The notes: generated from the letters alone by a model not told the origin. DNA of 64,000 bases from Siphonodentalium dalli (GCA_032622095.1 CP136066.1:157319152-157383151); one strand, 5' to 3'; positions 44,540 to 56,559 are shown, counted from the stretch's first letter. Numbers and translations are program-made.

Positions 44540-44680
44540 TGTGTCTGTCATTGGAAGAATGAGGTCCCCTGTGGGTGACTCTAACCCCCCACAGCATACT
44601 AGCATCACCAATTTCACCCTCTGAGGACCTCATTCTGCTTAGACCTCATCCTCTATCTATAGCCTCAAAACAATGTTTTT
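44540..44680. repeat. hAT-like MITE fragment
   Basis: 'agtgtgtctgtcattggaag', 'aatgaggtcccctgtgggtg' and the complementary 'ttcaccctctgaggacctc' lie just past the stop codon, so any long 3' UTR would include this element. No polyadenylation signal close to the stop was identified. Confidence 0.65.
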
Positions 44681-44684
44681 AGTT

Positions 44685-45270
44685 GCTTTTTATACGTCCT
44701 TTTGAACAAAGGTTGTATTATGTGATCAATCTGTCTGTCCATCCGTCTGTTGGTGTGTTTGTCCATCTGTTAACATTTTTAGTTTCTGATCGATAACTCG
44801 AGTTTGGATATTTGATCTGAACCAAAATCGGTATGTGTATTTCGCAGCTAAAAATACAGGCCAATTTCGATTATGGGTTCCATCCCAATTATTTTAACAT
44901 GAGTTATAGCCCTTTTTTCGACTTAGAATTTGGCCATCTGTTAACATTTTTGGTTTCCGACAGATAACTCCAGTTTGGATTATTTGATCTCAACCAAAGT
45001 TGGTATGTGTATTTCCCAGATAATGATACAGGCCACGTTTGAATATGGGTTCCGTCCAATTATTTTTACATGAGTTACGGCCCTTTTTCGACATAGAATT
45101 TGACCGATTTCATAACATTTTGGTTTCTGACCGATAACTCCAGTTATGATTATTTTATCTGAAATAAAGCTGGTATGTGTGTTTCCCAGCTAAAACTACA
45201 GGCCAAGTTCGAATATAGGTCCTGTCCAATTATTTCACATGAGTTTTTTATTAGAATTTTACTGCTTTTG
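44685..45270 (+). repeat. Bivalve-type VNTR repeat
   Basis: It opens 'tttttatacgtccttttgaac', then three to four units of about 170 bp ('taacatttttggtttc', 'cgataactccagtttgga', 'ttggtatgtgtatttcccag', 'catgagttacggccc'). Confidence 0.8.
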
Positions 45271-45409
45271 GCATTGAAATTAGAGGTATATCAGATATTC
45301 TTTGTAAGCTCAAATTGTTATTTTATTTTTGCGCTAGTACAATTCAAAATGGGCATATTTTGCCACGCCCTAGCGATGCTCTTGTTCTCTTTTGTTCAGT
45401 TTCTATGTC

Positions 45410-45640
45410 ACCTAATTTGATGAAGATAAAATGCATAATCGCGGTGACTAAAGCGACATCACCAACTTCTACTGGGGAACTTCAATCTTATCCTAGGTAT
45501 CCCATAGCGGTTGAGGCCTAAGCAGAATAAGGTCTCCAGACGGTGAATTTTATAAGTTGGCCCTCCATGTGGGATAGCGTCACTAAATTCACCCTTTGGG
45601 GACCTCATTCTACAAATGACAGACCAACTATTTCAAGGCT
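45410..45640. repeat. hAT-like MITE fragment
   Basis: 'aaatgcataatcgcggtgac', 'tcccatagcggttgaggcct', 'ggtgaattt' and 'aaattcaccctttggggacc' follow the right half of 53526-53971. Confidence 0.65.
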
Positions 45641-45704
45641 TGCTTGCACTGATATTTTTAAATTATGAAATTTTTTACTTATAACTCCAACAAGCTCAAA
45701 CTTT

Positions 45705-45930
45705 GTTAACCCTTTATATACTAAATGAATTCTCCCACTCAGTAATAAAACTATACATTGGAATGGTCTATTATTCATCTGGAGGGGTTTTCAGGAAAAT
45801 TAAGCAGTTGACAGATAACAAAGTATAGAAGGAGTTCTATATATTGGAGGGAAATGTTCTGATAATAAGTTCAATGTACATTTCCTAAGGGATATCTTCT
45901 CGTTGATGGGTATTTAGTATATGAAGGTTT
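45705..45930. repeat. Fragment of a second TTAA-type MITE family
   Basis: TTAA followed by 'ccctttatatactaaatga', then 'acattggaatggtctattattc' and 'ctggaggggttttcagg', ending near 'tatttagtatatgaagg'. Related pieces lie at 16430-16510, 29930-30004, 35750-35810 and 51185-51240. Confidence 0.55.
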
Positions 45931-45934
45931 GAAC

Positions 45935-46340
45935 AAGATCGCAATATTAAGTTATATGGGGCCTCGCAAAATCAGTTTCCAATTTCTCAGGTGCGTGTGC
46001 ATTGTCCCCAAACCCCGGGTGTGCAAACTTTTTATTTTTGTTCAATCTGTCGGGGAAAGTTTTTATTGGTACGAAATTAATTATTTGTATAAAAAAAGCA
46101 TAGAATTGGGATAGAACAGACTTGTTTCCCAATTAAGATTCCTGATTCATCACTGTAGTTGGTAACTATGTTAAATCATTTGTTAAATATGTGATGCATT
46201 TTGACTGCAATTTGATCAGTAAAAATTGCATCGGTCATACTTGATTATTGGGGGATTTTTTTATGAAATCAATCACATGGTATCTTATCAACTAACTTTT
46301 TACGCATAGCATCCATGTTAAATTGATAATCTTCAAACAC
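45935..46340. other. Intergenic, nothing recognised
   Basis: AT-rich, short ORFs only. Confidence 0.4.
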
Positions 46341-46344
46341 CTTT

Positions 46345-47645
46345 TTATACGCCCGTTTGAAAAAACAGTCATAGTATGTAAATGGGTTGTCCATCCATCT
46401 TCCGCCCGTCCGTCCGCTTTTGGTTCTGGATGATAACTTTAGATTGAATCAAGTGAACTGAACCAAATTTGGTATGTTAGTTTACCACACCAAAATACAG
46501 ATCAAGTTCGAATATGGGTTTCGTCCGCATGATTTTGACTGAGTTAGGTCCCTTTTTGTCCGCCGACCCAACAGGTTCGGAGGACTATTATAATCAGCAC
46601 ATGCGTGCGTCCGTCCGTCCGTCCGTCCGTCCGTCCGAGGTTTCCGGATGATAACTTTAGTTAGATTGAACCAAATTAAATTAAATTTTGTATGTGGGTT
46701 TACTAGCAGAAAAGACAGGTCAAGTTCGAATTCTGGTTCCGTCGGCCAATTTTCACCAGAGTTATGCCCCTTTTTCGACTTAGAATTTGACCGTCTGTTA
46801 ACATTTTTGGTTTCCGACCGATAACTCCAGTTTGGATCATTTGATTTGAACCAAAGTTGGTATGTGTATTTCCCAGCTAAAGATACAGGCCAAATTCGGC
46901 CGTCCAATTATTTTTACATGAGTTACGGCCCTTTTTCGACTTAGAATTTGACTGTCTGTTAACATTTTTGGTTTCCGACCGATAACTCCAGTTTGGATTA
47001 TTTGATCTGAACCAAAGTTGGTATGTGTCTTTCTCCCAGCAAAACACAGGTCAAGTTCGAATTCGGGTTCCGCCCGCCAATTTTCACCAGAGTTATGTCC
47101 CTTTTTGACTTAGAATTTTTTGCCAATTTGAGGTTTCTGGATGATAACTTTAGTAAATGTGTACTGAATGAAATTAAATTTGGTATGTAGGTTTACTAGC
47201 ACTAAAGACAGGTTTTTATGCGCAAACAACGGTCATATCAAGCCGACGCTTAGAGGCGGGCATGAGGTCTACCGACCTTTTATTCGACTTAGATTTTTAC
47301 CTGATTTGTGGTTTCCAGATGATAACTTTAGATTGAATAAAGTGAACTGAACCAAATTTGGTATATTAGTTTACCACCCCAAAATACAGATCAATTTCGA
47401 ATATGGGTTTCGTCCGCATGATTTTGACTGAGTTATGTCCCTTTTTCGACTTAGATTTTACCTGATTTGCGGTTTCCGGATGATAACTTTAGATTGAATC
47501 AAGTGAACTGAACCAAATTTGGTATATCAGTTTAACACCCCTAAATACAGATCAAGTTCGATTATGGGTTTCGTCTGCATGATTTTGACTAAGTTATGCC
47601 CCTTTTTCGACTTAGATTTTACCTGATATGCGGTTTCCAGAATAT
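46345..47645 (+). repeat. Long bivalve-type VNTR repeat
   Basis: Opens 'tttttatacgcccgtttgaa', contains a (TCCG)n stretch at about 46608-46638 and seven or so units near 165 bp ('ggttccggatgataacttta', 'tgaaccaaatttggtatgt', 'gagttatgtccctttttcga'). All ORFs here are repeat translations. Confidence 0.85.
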
Positions 47646-47649
47646 TGTG

Positions 47650-48385
47650 TGCCCTTGTTTGTTATAAAATATTAATGAACTGAAATTTATATTTATATAA
47701 CGATGTTGGAATATCTTAGAATCCTGGCTATACAATACTGAATTATATTTGAAATTCTTTTGAAAAGTTGTACTGTTAATGATTGCCAATATTTTTCAAC
47801 TTTTGATGACTGGATACTTGCTGAGTAATATTTGAACAAATAATTTCACTTTTGGAATATTTATACAATAAGAATAAATAAGAAGAGAATTTATTCAATA
47901 ATAAAAGGTTAGAACACTGTATTATCGCAGTGAAGTAAGAGCTTAGTGGTCGGTGTCAATGCCGGAACTTTATTATTATGCAGCCCTCACAATTGGCCAT
48001 GGCAATCAGCAATGCTGAAGCCATTTGCTGAAGCAAAATGGGCTATGGCAAAGAGTTGCCGTAGCAGATTGCCAAAGCCAAACAATCTGAATTGAAAGTG
48101 CTGATTCTGTTAATTAGAATATGATTATGATATTCGATTTGTATTGGGTTATTTTGTGTTGACTGTGAGATAAACATGGGTGATAAGGGTGGTTGAACAA
48201 TTTTGTCATCATGAAAATACACATTTAAAATGGAACTATATTTTTTCTTGAAGGTGTTTGGTTGTGGTAAGGAAATCAATTATAATTTTGTTTTAACCCC
48301 AGCTGTTTCGAGATCGTTTTTTCTTGCTAAAATGTGATTATGTGATCAAATGGATCTCAAATTCATCGCAGTTCTATACAAAATT
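47650..48385. other. Intergenic, nothing recognised
   Basis: AT-rich sequence with an AATAAA-rich patch near 47865-47900. It is too far (3.4 kb) from the stop codon at 44477 to be assigned as the gene's polyadenylation site. Confidence 0.4.
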
Positions 48386-48389
48386 TATT

Positions 48390-49195
48390 AAAGTGATGTG
48401 AAAGACTCTGGTTGGGTGATCAAATAGAAATGGAGGATAACCTTGGTGAAAGTAGTTATTGTTATTAACCCTTTGAGTGCCAGGGGCCGATCTCATCGAC
48501 CCTAATTTACAGTCTGTAAAATGGGCCCTAAAAAAATTAAAAATAGATTTGTTTTTGTTTTTTGTTTTTTTTAGATTTTTTGTTTTTTTAATTTTTGGGT
48601 ATGCTTAAGCATGCTATAGCGAATTTAAAAACAAACTGGATAAACCTTAGGGGCATGTTATAACTCAAAACAATACCAAGTATTCATAGTAATAATTTTG
48701 ATGCCCATGAAAAACGTAAGATTCCCTGGCACTAAATAAGTCTGTTAAAGAATATAAGACAAAATTACTAAAATTGTAAAAAATTGTAAAAAAAAAAAAA
48801 CAGTTGAAAAATTAGGCCAATGCATTCTCTTATATATGCAAGGCTACCTATGGTCGACTCGCATATATAAGAGAATGCATTGGCACAGGGTATATGGGTT
48901 GATACAGAAATCTGACCTGGCACTGAAAGGGTTAATAGTAATCTAAATTTACAACACACACCGTCAGTCTTGGCGAAATCATTTGCGTTAGTTTATAGCC
49001 TATTGTTGCATCCTGAATCGAGATGTAAATATTTACAATTGAGCGTAGTTCAGACCGTGTTTTCTATGGAGTTGTATGGTCGATATCTTTGAGATTTTGG
49101 GCAATGCTAGTAGAATGCTACATTCCCACAGTTGGCATATCGCCTGAGTACTAATTTATCAGTTTCACGCACCCGAACAAGTCCATAATATGTCT
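48390..49195 (+). repeat. Inverted partner of 42092-42410, with a TTAA insertion
   Basis: Flanks 48390-48464 and 48936-49195 match intron 10 in reverse complement. The 463-bp TTAA element separates them. Confidence 0.75.
48469..48931. mobile_element. TTAA-flanked MITE
   Basis: TTAA at 48465-48468 and 48932-48935, ends CCCTTTGAGTGCCAGG...CCTGGCACTGAAAGGG. The interior includes a 'ccaatgcattctcttatata' hairpin (48815-48890) from the other TTAA family, so it is probably composite. Confidence 0.75.
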
Positions 49196-49375
49196 TTAAC
49201 CTCGTCCACTAAATTAGATTTGAGTCTCGCTAAAGATCGGGTTGAATCAAATTTAATGCACTCAGTTAATAAATTTTGTATAGAATTGCGACTCGTCAGA
49301 GATCCTCTATATACAATGTGCTTCAAATCAAATGTTCCCTTATTCATTAGAATTGAAAATCGCAGTTATTCTTCG

Positions 49376-49810
49376 TGCAATCTGCTAAATGTCCTGTTAT
49401 TCACTATAAATCTATCTCAGTTATATTTGTATCCTGATAAATATTCCGTTGTTCAGTATAGTATAAATCTATGTCAGTTATATTTGTATCCTGATAAATG
49501 TTCTGTTATTCACTATAGCTATATATTTGTTGTACTTTGTGTCCTGCTAAATGTTCCTTTATCAAACTAAAATTCGACCACGGCTGTGTGTTTCAGCTTA
49601 ATATTCCATTATTCATTACATCTATTTCCATTATACTTCGTGCTCACTGCTAAATATTCTGTTATTCAGTATAATTCTATCTCAGTTATATTATGTGTTC
49701 AGCCAAAAATATTCAGTTATTCATTGTATCTCAATTATATATTGTGTTTCGCAATGAATTGTCCGTTTAAAAAATATTGATCAGATTTCCATCTCAGTTA
49801 TATTTTGTGC
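49376..49810 (+). repeat. Degenerate tandem repeat, about 60-bp units
   Basis: 'tatctcagttatatt.tgt.tcctg.taaat.ttc' recurs about six times with variation. Confidence 0.65.
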
Positions 49811-49814
49811 TTCC

Positions 49815-50635
49815 TACTACTTACTACATGACTATTTTTTCTGTTTGTATAATATGTGTATGTATATTTTTGGACAGTTTGTTTAAAATTTGAGTAAGAG
49901 ATTTTTGGGCATAATTTATTGATTTTGTGAATAAACTTGGCATAATGTATTAAAGATACGGTAAGAGTTGGCGGTGGTTATTGCTGTTCACATCTGTCAT
50001 AGTCACATCAGTTAAAACTGCCATAAACAGAAAGAATATTATGTTATAGACAAATTTTTTTCTTATTATAAATATCTTGTAAATTGCATGTTATTGTCAT
50101 GTTAGTACTCTGTGTTATGAAAACAAACGACATGTTATGTAAACAAACAGTACGTATAGAGTATGCGATAAGGAAAACACTCGACACTGGGAGACCCCAC
50201 TGAACCTTGGTTAGAAATGCCACCAAGTTGTTTACAACATGTCAGTATAGAATTTGCTAATCTTCGCCTCTCAAGATTTCAGTCTTGAATAGGTCATCGT
50301 GAATCACGCTCCTAAAATAATCGCCACGGAATTGAATGTTTTGCTTATCGGTCACTATTTACATGCTCTATATAAACAAACGCTCGGCCACACAAAGTGT
50401 GTTTTGTGGATAATATCGCATTCATACTATCATTATACCATACTATTAGTATATTCTTGAGGAATTTTTCATAATTTGGTTAATTTCTAAATTATAACCT
50501 ATAACGAGGGCCATCCATTGCCTTTAAGGCTTCAAACATAGTGATAATCAGCTTGTACATAAATAGACAGAACTGTGTTTGCATGTTACTGGCCATCTGT
50601 TTATGGAACGAGCGTCATTCCTTTCTATACTAAAT
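49815..50635. other. Intergenic, nothing recognised
   Basis: No ORF, repeat end or RNA gene that I can support. A short match to 4105-4150 ('aaactgccataaacagaaagaatattat') is the only repeat noticed. Confidence 0.4.
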
Positions 50636-50639
50636 ACAA

Positions 50640-51095
50640 ATTTAGTGTGTCTGACATTTGCAGAATGAGGCCCCCAGAGGGTGAATTTAGTGACACTCAC
50701 GCACAGCCCGGCTAATTTCACCCAAATTCACCCTCTGGGGACCTCATTCTGCTAAGGCCTCAACTGCTATGGGAGACCTAGGATCAGATTGAAGTTCCCT
50801 AGTTGAAGTTGGTGATGTTCACTCCATTAGTCACCTCGATAATGCAATTTATCTTCTGCACAAGAGGGGATATAGAACCTTCCCAGAAGGGAAAAAAGTA
50901 ACTAAAACGATGTTAATTTGAGACATTCGATGAGGGCCGGCATTGAGGCCTACACAGAATGAGGTCCCCAGAGGGGTGAATTTGGTGATGCTAGCACCGC
51001 TGTATGGGATAGCATCACTAAATTCACCCTCTGATGAAGATGAAGTCAGATGAACTCATTCTGCAAAATGACAGACACACTATTTGCAGGGCTTG
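50640..51095. mobile_element. hAT-like MITE family, nearly complete copy
   Basis: The left 'agtgtgtctgacatttgcag' and right 'gacagacacactatttgcag' arms and both internal hairpins are present. The extreme left end is eroded, so no target duplication is readable. Confidence 0.75.
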
Positions 51096-51239
51096 AATGA
51101 GCTTTCTATACTACGTTGTTGAACTTTAGTAATCCTTCTAAATTTCTACTATTTTTTCGTATGTCGTCTGCTCTTTTTTCCTGAAACACCCTTCCAAATG
51201 AATAATAGACCATTCCAATTTATACATCTACTGTAAAAC

Positions 51240-51315
51240 TAGTAATGCATTCTCTTATATATGCGAGTCTCCCATAGGGACTCTCACATATAAAAAGAGA
51301 ATACATTGGCCTAAC
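51240..51315. repeat. 'agagaatgcattgg' hairpin fragment
   Basis: 'atgcattctcttatatatgc' faces 'tataaaaagagaatacattg' across 'tcccatagggactc'. It is an internal hairpin of the TTAA MITE family. Confidence 0.65.
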
Positions 51316-51876
51316 CATATTTACCTTGACCTTGTAAGCCAGTGAAATGATGTCCAGCTGTTTACATTTTTGTCAAGTATGTTTACACTGAACACACAAT
51401 CAATTCACGAAAAGATTTTAGAATCAAATGCTTTTTTTTATAATTATTTTTAGTTTTGTTTTCTTGCCATTTATACTAAAGTTTTTCATCAACTTTCATA
51501 ACATCTTTTTTATATTTTTGGAGCTTATTACTATGCTTCTGTTTTATAGGTACCGGTATTCATTTAGATATTATTTCTTATTTTGTCACCTCTATTATCC
51601 AATGAGATTTTACCAGCCGGCTGTATTGTCACTACAAGCACTAAATCAATGAATTTGTTCGGAAACTCTTCCGTGTAGGTACCAAATTATGTATAGATAA
51701 TGGTGGGGTTCGAACGAGCCTATGTCCATTTAAATATTTTCCTCCTTTCAGTAAAAAAAAAAACTCAAATGGCCATCAGCAAGAAAATTTATGATATTAC
51801 ATAATTTTGATGATTAAACAAAGAGAATCAGTGTGTGAAGTTTTTAAATAGTTTTGTGTTAAGATAACACAATATA

Positions 51877-52280
51877 CAGTAATGCCCCTAAGTAATCGAC
51901 TCCATAACCACAGCAGAATTATGGGTAACTTTTCAGGATTTAGTCGGAAATATGGCTTGTTGCCAATCATCGGAAAGCTCTGGTTGCTTTCTTGTGGCTA
52001 GGATGTGGCCCTTCTTGGTTATACTACTGTGGAGGAATTTCTCTAAACCACGTGATTGAAGAACAATCTCCCCGAGTCGACAACACCCACCGTAATCAAA
52101 CTCAATTTGTTTTCGTTGTCAGGATTTAGTCAGAAATATGGCTTGTTGCCAATTCATCGAAAAAGCTCTTCCCGAGAGCTTTCCGATGATTGGCAACAAG
52201 CCATATTTCCGACTAAATCCTGAAAAGTTACCCATAATTCTGCTGTGGGTTATGGAAGTCGATTACTTAGGGCATTACTG
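51877..52280. mobile_element. CAGTAATGCC foldback MITE with an extra centre
   Basis: TA at 51875-51876 and 52281-52282 flank CAGTAATGCCCCTAAGTAA...TTACTTAGGGCATTACTG. Between the arms about 145 bp of unrelated sequence (51981-52125) replaces the usual tight hairpin loop. Confidence 0.8.
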
Positions 52281-52299
52281 TACCTGTCTAAATAGGCGT

Positions 52300-53035
52300 C
52301 TGGAAGGAAAATCATAAACAGACAGACAGATCGTACCCTTTTATATATATATATATATAGATATCATCAAATGCTAATTCAAGTCTCTCTTCTGTGATAA
52401 AAAATAAACACTTAGCTAGTAAATTGCCTTTCCTCTTCACAGCTTGATATTATATTTTGCTCATATTTCTTCCGATAATTGCTAGAGGTATTTATTCTTT
52501 ATTTTTATGTTATCAGATAAATATTGATTTTGTACAGTGGTTGAGAAATGATATTGGAATGAAAACTTTTTTTTTTAAAGATGCATGGTCCAATTTAACC
52601 ACCAATTTAGTACTTGCACACTCATTAAAAAAATAAACAAAAAACATCAGAAAAATATAAAAAAAGCATTCATCAGTTTCTAAGAGACGATCATTGGAAT
52701 TTTTTCTGGGCTGACACTGACAGCCTGACAGTTAATCAAAATGTGGTATTTGATATCTGGCCATCGAATCTAAATTATTTTCTGGTATAGAAAACATACA
52801 AATGGTGGATATATGGTGTCAAATTGGACAGGTCATCTTTAAGGCATTTTTGGCGTAAATGACCCTTTCTCTTTAATAAATACTCATTGACAAGTAGTCC
52901 CTTAGGTGGTTTGTTGAACTTATTATCTGAACAATTTCCCTCCAATTAAAGGAAATCCATTTGCACATGTATTATATTGTCCTTTTTCCGTCTGTCTGAT
53001 AAGATACCAAAACTTTAATAAAAACAACCATCAAC
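52300..53035. other. Intergenic, nothing recognised
   Basis: Contains a (TA)n run (52344-52359) and a lone 'ttgaacttattatctgaaca' arm near 52914. No gene. Confidence 0.4.
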
Positions 53036-53040
53036 AAGTA

Positions 53041-53083
53041 TAGTAATGCCCTAAATAATCGATTATTTAGGGCATTACTGTAC
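53041..53083. repeat. Minimal palindrome of CAGTAATGCC MITE ends
   Basis: 'agtaatgccctaaataat' is followed directly by its complement around ATCGAT, then 'gtaca'. This equals the two termini of the MITE with the whole interior gone. Confidence 0.8.
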
Positions 53084-53525
53084 ATGAAAAAAATAGATGT
53101 CACAACCATAGTTACGTATACATTACTGTTACAGTGGAATTGTAGAATAAGATACCAAATGTTTAAACAAAACTTGACGGTAACCATTGAAAAAGGTCAG
53201 ACTTAAATATTTGAAATTACTACACATTTAGCTATGTTTGTTGTCAAATTACTGCAACAGTTTTGTTTACATAACAATGGATTCAACAAGCGACATTTTG
53301 TTATGGGGAACTATCAATAATGAATTTAAGAACAAAGTGTGTCTATTCTCCCGTTTTCTTAGTGGTGATGTTTTTACAGACTTTTATATTTTGTGCACAT
53401 TCACCCACTGCGAGTACCTTTGGTCCCTTTAAATTTATTTAAATCCAACATTATTTGTCACTCTCACAACATCCAATGATGTAATGCTCTCTGAATATAA
53501 GTATTGGCTTTTTGTTCCTTCTGTC

Positions 53526-53971
53526 CAAGCCTGCAAAATAGTGTGTCTGTCATTTGCAGAATGAGATTCCCAGAGGGTGAATTTAGTGACACTGTCCCAC
53601 ACAGCAGGCTAGCATCACCAAATTCACCCCTATGGGAGCCTCTTTCTGCTTAGGCTTCAACTGCTATGGGAGACCTAGGATCAGATTTAATTTCCCCAGT
53701 TGAAGTTGGTGATGTTCACCCATTTGTCATCTCGATTATGCCTTTTATCTTCTGCAAATTAGGGGGATATAGCATATGAACAAAAGAGAAAAAGTAACTA
53801 AAACAATGTTAATTGAGACTATAGAGAATTCCCAGAAGATGAGGCCTAAGCAGAATGAGATCCCCAGAGGGTTAATATGTCAATGCTAGCCCACAATGGG
53901 GGATAGCATCACTAAATTCACCTTCTAGGGACCTCATTCTGCAAATGACAGACACACTATTTGCAGGCTTG
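53526..53971. mobile_element. hAT-like MITE, complete reference copy
   Basis: Terminal inverted repeats CAAGCCTGCAAAATAGTGTG...CACACTATTTGCAGGCTTG and a perfect 8-bp duplication CTTCTGTC (53518-53525 and 53972-53979). The interior holds two hairpins built from 'gaggtccccagagggtgaat' and its complement. This is the commonest dispersed repeat of the window (at least ten copies). Confidence 0.85.
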
Positions 53972-54087
53972 CTTCTGTCTAGATAAGTACATTGGAAATT
54001 ACAACACTTGTAAAATGGACCCATGACATTCTCTCAGTGGGTAAATGTGCAAAAAATTATAAGTCTGTAAAAACATCATCACCAAGC

Positions 54088-54104
54088 GGGGGGGGGGGGG
54101 GGGG
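54088..54104 (+). repeat. Poly-G tract (17 G)
   Basis: A homopolymer run, followed by 'tgaaaaaaaaaattcc'. Confidence 0.95.
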
Positions 54105-54319
54105 TGAAAAAAAAAATTCCGCCACATATGCCAGGGTGGGTGGGTGGTCAAAACCACCAACAAGCAATTTTTTCCGCAACTAAAAAAAAAATTCCTGCTT
54201 GTTTTTTAGTGTTTTGGCAATGAGTTGGGCTTCAAACCCACTTTGAATGAGAGAAATAATGTAATTCTAACTGGTAAACTGACTGCAGGCAGTTATCGTG
54301 TTGTATTTGTTGCAAATTT

Positions 54320-54405
54320 TGAAATCCAAGATGGCCACTGGCAGCCATGTTTTTTTGGCCGAATGACCTCAAAATGACTCATTCCTATTTACATGTCCAT
54401 GTTTA
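54320..54405 (-). repeat. Single diverged monomer piece of the left-edge satellite
   Basis: On the - strand it reads 'tttggccgaatg...'-type sequence: 'aaatccaagatggccactgg', 'catgtttttttggccgaatg' and 'tttacatgtccatgtttaac' match the 1-1280 monomer in reverse. Confidence 0.75.
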
Positions 54406-54460
54406 ACATCATGATAAATAGTATGCACAGAAATTCATATACAGCTGTTTACAGTGAATT

Positions 54461-54461
<1 letters not shown>

Positions 54462-54495
<34 letters not shown>

Positions 54496-54635
54496 CAAAT
54501 CTCTGTTTTAGTGTTAAAAGGGGGTGGGTGTCAAAAAACTGCCGAAAACGGAAAAAAATTTGGCGGTGGGGGAGGGTGGGTACAAAAAATTATCGAAAGG
54601 GAAAAAATGCCATACGTGCCTGAATTTTTTTTACG

Positions 54636-54684
<49 letters not shown>
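54462..54684. repeat. Two long poly-C tracts (33 and 48 C)
   Basis: C runs at 54462-54494 and 54637-54684 enclose a purine-rich segment ('gggggtgggtgtcaaaaaac', 'ggcggtgggggagggtgggt'). The exact lengths depend on sequencing. The proline-rich ORFs here are artefacts. Confidence 0.9.
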
Positions 54685-54719
54685 TGCACCAAGGAGAACA
54701 TTAAGTAAAAGATAAACTG

Positions 54720-55744
54720 TGTTCTTTGGCATTTAATTTTGTATTACTTGGTTTTACGGATTTCATTGGCTGAAAGGTAGGGGAGGTGCGAGGAAATGTT
54801 TTAAAAATAAAATCTATAATTTTTTTTATATTTAAATTGTCAGGAAAATCTAAAACAGGCACGGGCAAATATATTTTTTGATTTGGATGTTTCCTTAAAG
54901 CTTGATACAGATAGATGAAAACATTTTGCCAATATCAGCGTCCGTTATGTAGGCATTGACATTCAATATGCTTCGATGTTCAATTGATGTTGTTGTACAT
55001 TTTATGTAAACTTATATTTTTTTTAAATGTCTGGATTAATATTCCCTTTGGTGGAAATAAAAAAAACCGAAAACTAAAATTTTATTTTTTGTTGAGAAAC
55101 AGCTTTTTTTTGGGTAGGTAAATCCATAAACCAAGTAGTAAAAATAAAATTCCTTGAGACCATTGTTATGTAAACGAACCAGTTGCAGTGGTTTGTCAAC
55201 AAGCATCGCTACATCATGTAGTAAGACCAAATAGTTTAGTCTGAATATGATTTCAGAACTTTGTTTGACTTGTTCCAATGTTTAACTGTCAAGGTTTGAT
55301 TAAACTATGGTATCTCGTTGAACAACGGTTTCGTTATGTGACATCTCCTTATTGGAGAGTTATTAGTAATGAGAATTAGAACAAAGTCGATCTATTTTTA
55401 AATGTACTTACGATGAAAGTTATTTTACAGACTTTTATAAATTTTATCTTTTTCACATGAATCCACTTCAAAGGCCTTGGTCCTTTTAAGTGGTCCTGCT
55501 ATGATGATATAAATATGATGTTGGTGGAACAAAGCAATGCTTTTAAGGACACAGTTGGTCTTGGTTGTAGATTTTAATTTAGAAATAAAATTTACCAAAT
55601 TATGAATTGCACCACTCATCATACAACTTTTATGCTTCCGTTATGGGTGATCACTCTATGTCTTCTGAAAGGCAAGTTAGTCATCTCACCGTAAAGTTTA
55701 GTTTTGTATCCCGACACATAACAGCAGATTGGGAGCATCGAAAC
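54720..55744. other. Intergenic, nothing recognised
   Basis: AT-rich. A weak match near 55425-55480 to the 'cagacttttat' repeat at 53374-53425 and 39898-39955. No gene. Confidence 0.4.
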
Positions 55745-55748
55745 TTAA

Positions 55749-55983
55749 CCCTTCCATATGACTGAAGCTTCCTGAAATTTTGCAAAAACCCTGTGCCAAT
55801 GCATTCTCTTATACATGCGAGTCTCCCATAGGGCGCCTCACATATACAAGAGAATTCATTGGTCTAACAATATTTACCTTCACCTTGTAAGCCAGTGCAT
55901 TCTCTTATAATTGCGAGGCTCCCAAAGGGAGAATCACATATAAAAGATAATGCAATGCCAGCGCAGCTCCCGTCATGAAAGGG
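55749..55983. mobile_element. TTAA-family MITE, right TTAA decayed
   Basis: TTAA at 55745-55748 then CCCTTCCATATGACTGAAGC. Two 'cattctcttatacatgcgag' hairpins follow. The right end 'gcagctcccgtcatgaaaggg' is followed by TGAG where TTAA is expected. Confidence 0.65.
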
Positions 55984-55989
55984 TGAGAC

Positions 55990-56555
55990 TTAATGTGAAG
56001 TATATAAACACTATTTGGGAAATACCAAAAAACTATTTCCACACCGGACAAAATATAGGGCCAGGCACCTATGATAGATAAGTAATCTTTTTTGAGTGAC
56101 ATGTCAAACGGAGACTGCCCTTTTAAGGTTCCATGTTGTGTGTTTTCCTTATGTTTACAAAAGTGGTCTGTAATGAAATCAATCAGTAATGTTATGTTAC
56201 ATGTATTGACATGTATGTCCAATTGCTGTGATTTAGTGATTACAGTGATATTAGTTGCTGCAGTTACTGTAAAAGTTCCAAGTTCTATATTGTTATGTTT
56301 AGCAAAATTTTAAAGAAATTAATCTTTGTACCTGTTTGTGATATATTTTCATGCAATCAGTAATTGAAAAGACATGTTTATGAAAGACTTATGTTTTTTT
56401 AATTTTTGTATGAGAGTCTTCCATCACAATTTCACAAATAAATAGTATTTTCTTCACAATTTTTGCTTATCTTTTTTATGTGTACCTATCACATAGTATG
56501 GTAGACATAACCACATGTCCCTAACAAAATGTCAGGAACATATAATTTCCACCTC
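55990..56555. other. Intergenic, nothing recognised
   Basis: AT-rich. The 105- and 73-codon ORFs on opposite strands lack domain features or codon character and are not supported. Confidence 0.4.
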
Positions 56556-56559
56556 CCAT

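Noticed and set aside
46345-47645. 141-codon and other ORFs with VRPSVRPS-like runs
   Set aside because: (TCCG)n and VNTR unit translation, recurring in unrelated loci.
54393-54715. Proline-rich ORFs
   Set aside because: Produced by the poly-C homopolymers in all three frames.
55905-56313. 105- and 73-codon ORFs on opposite strands
   Set aside because: No splice context, domain or repeat of codon pattern; composition like surrounding AT-rich DNA.
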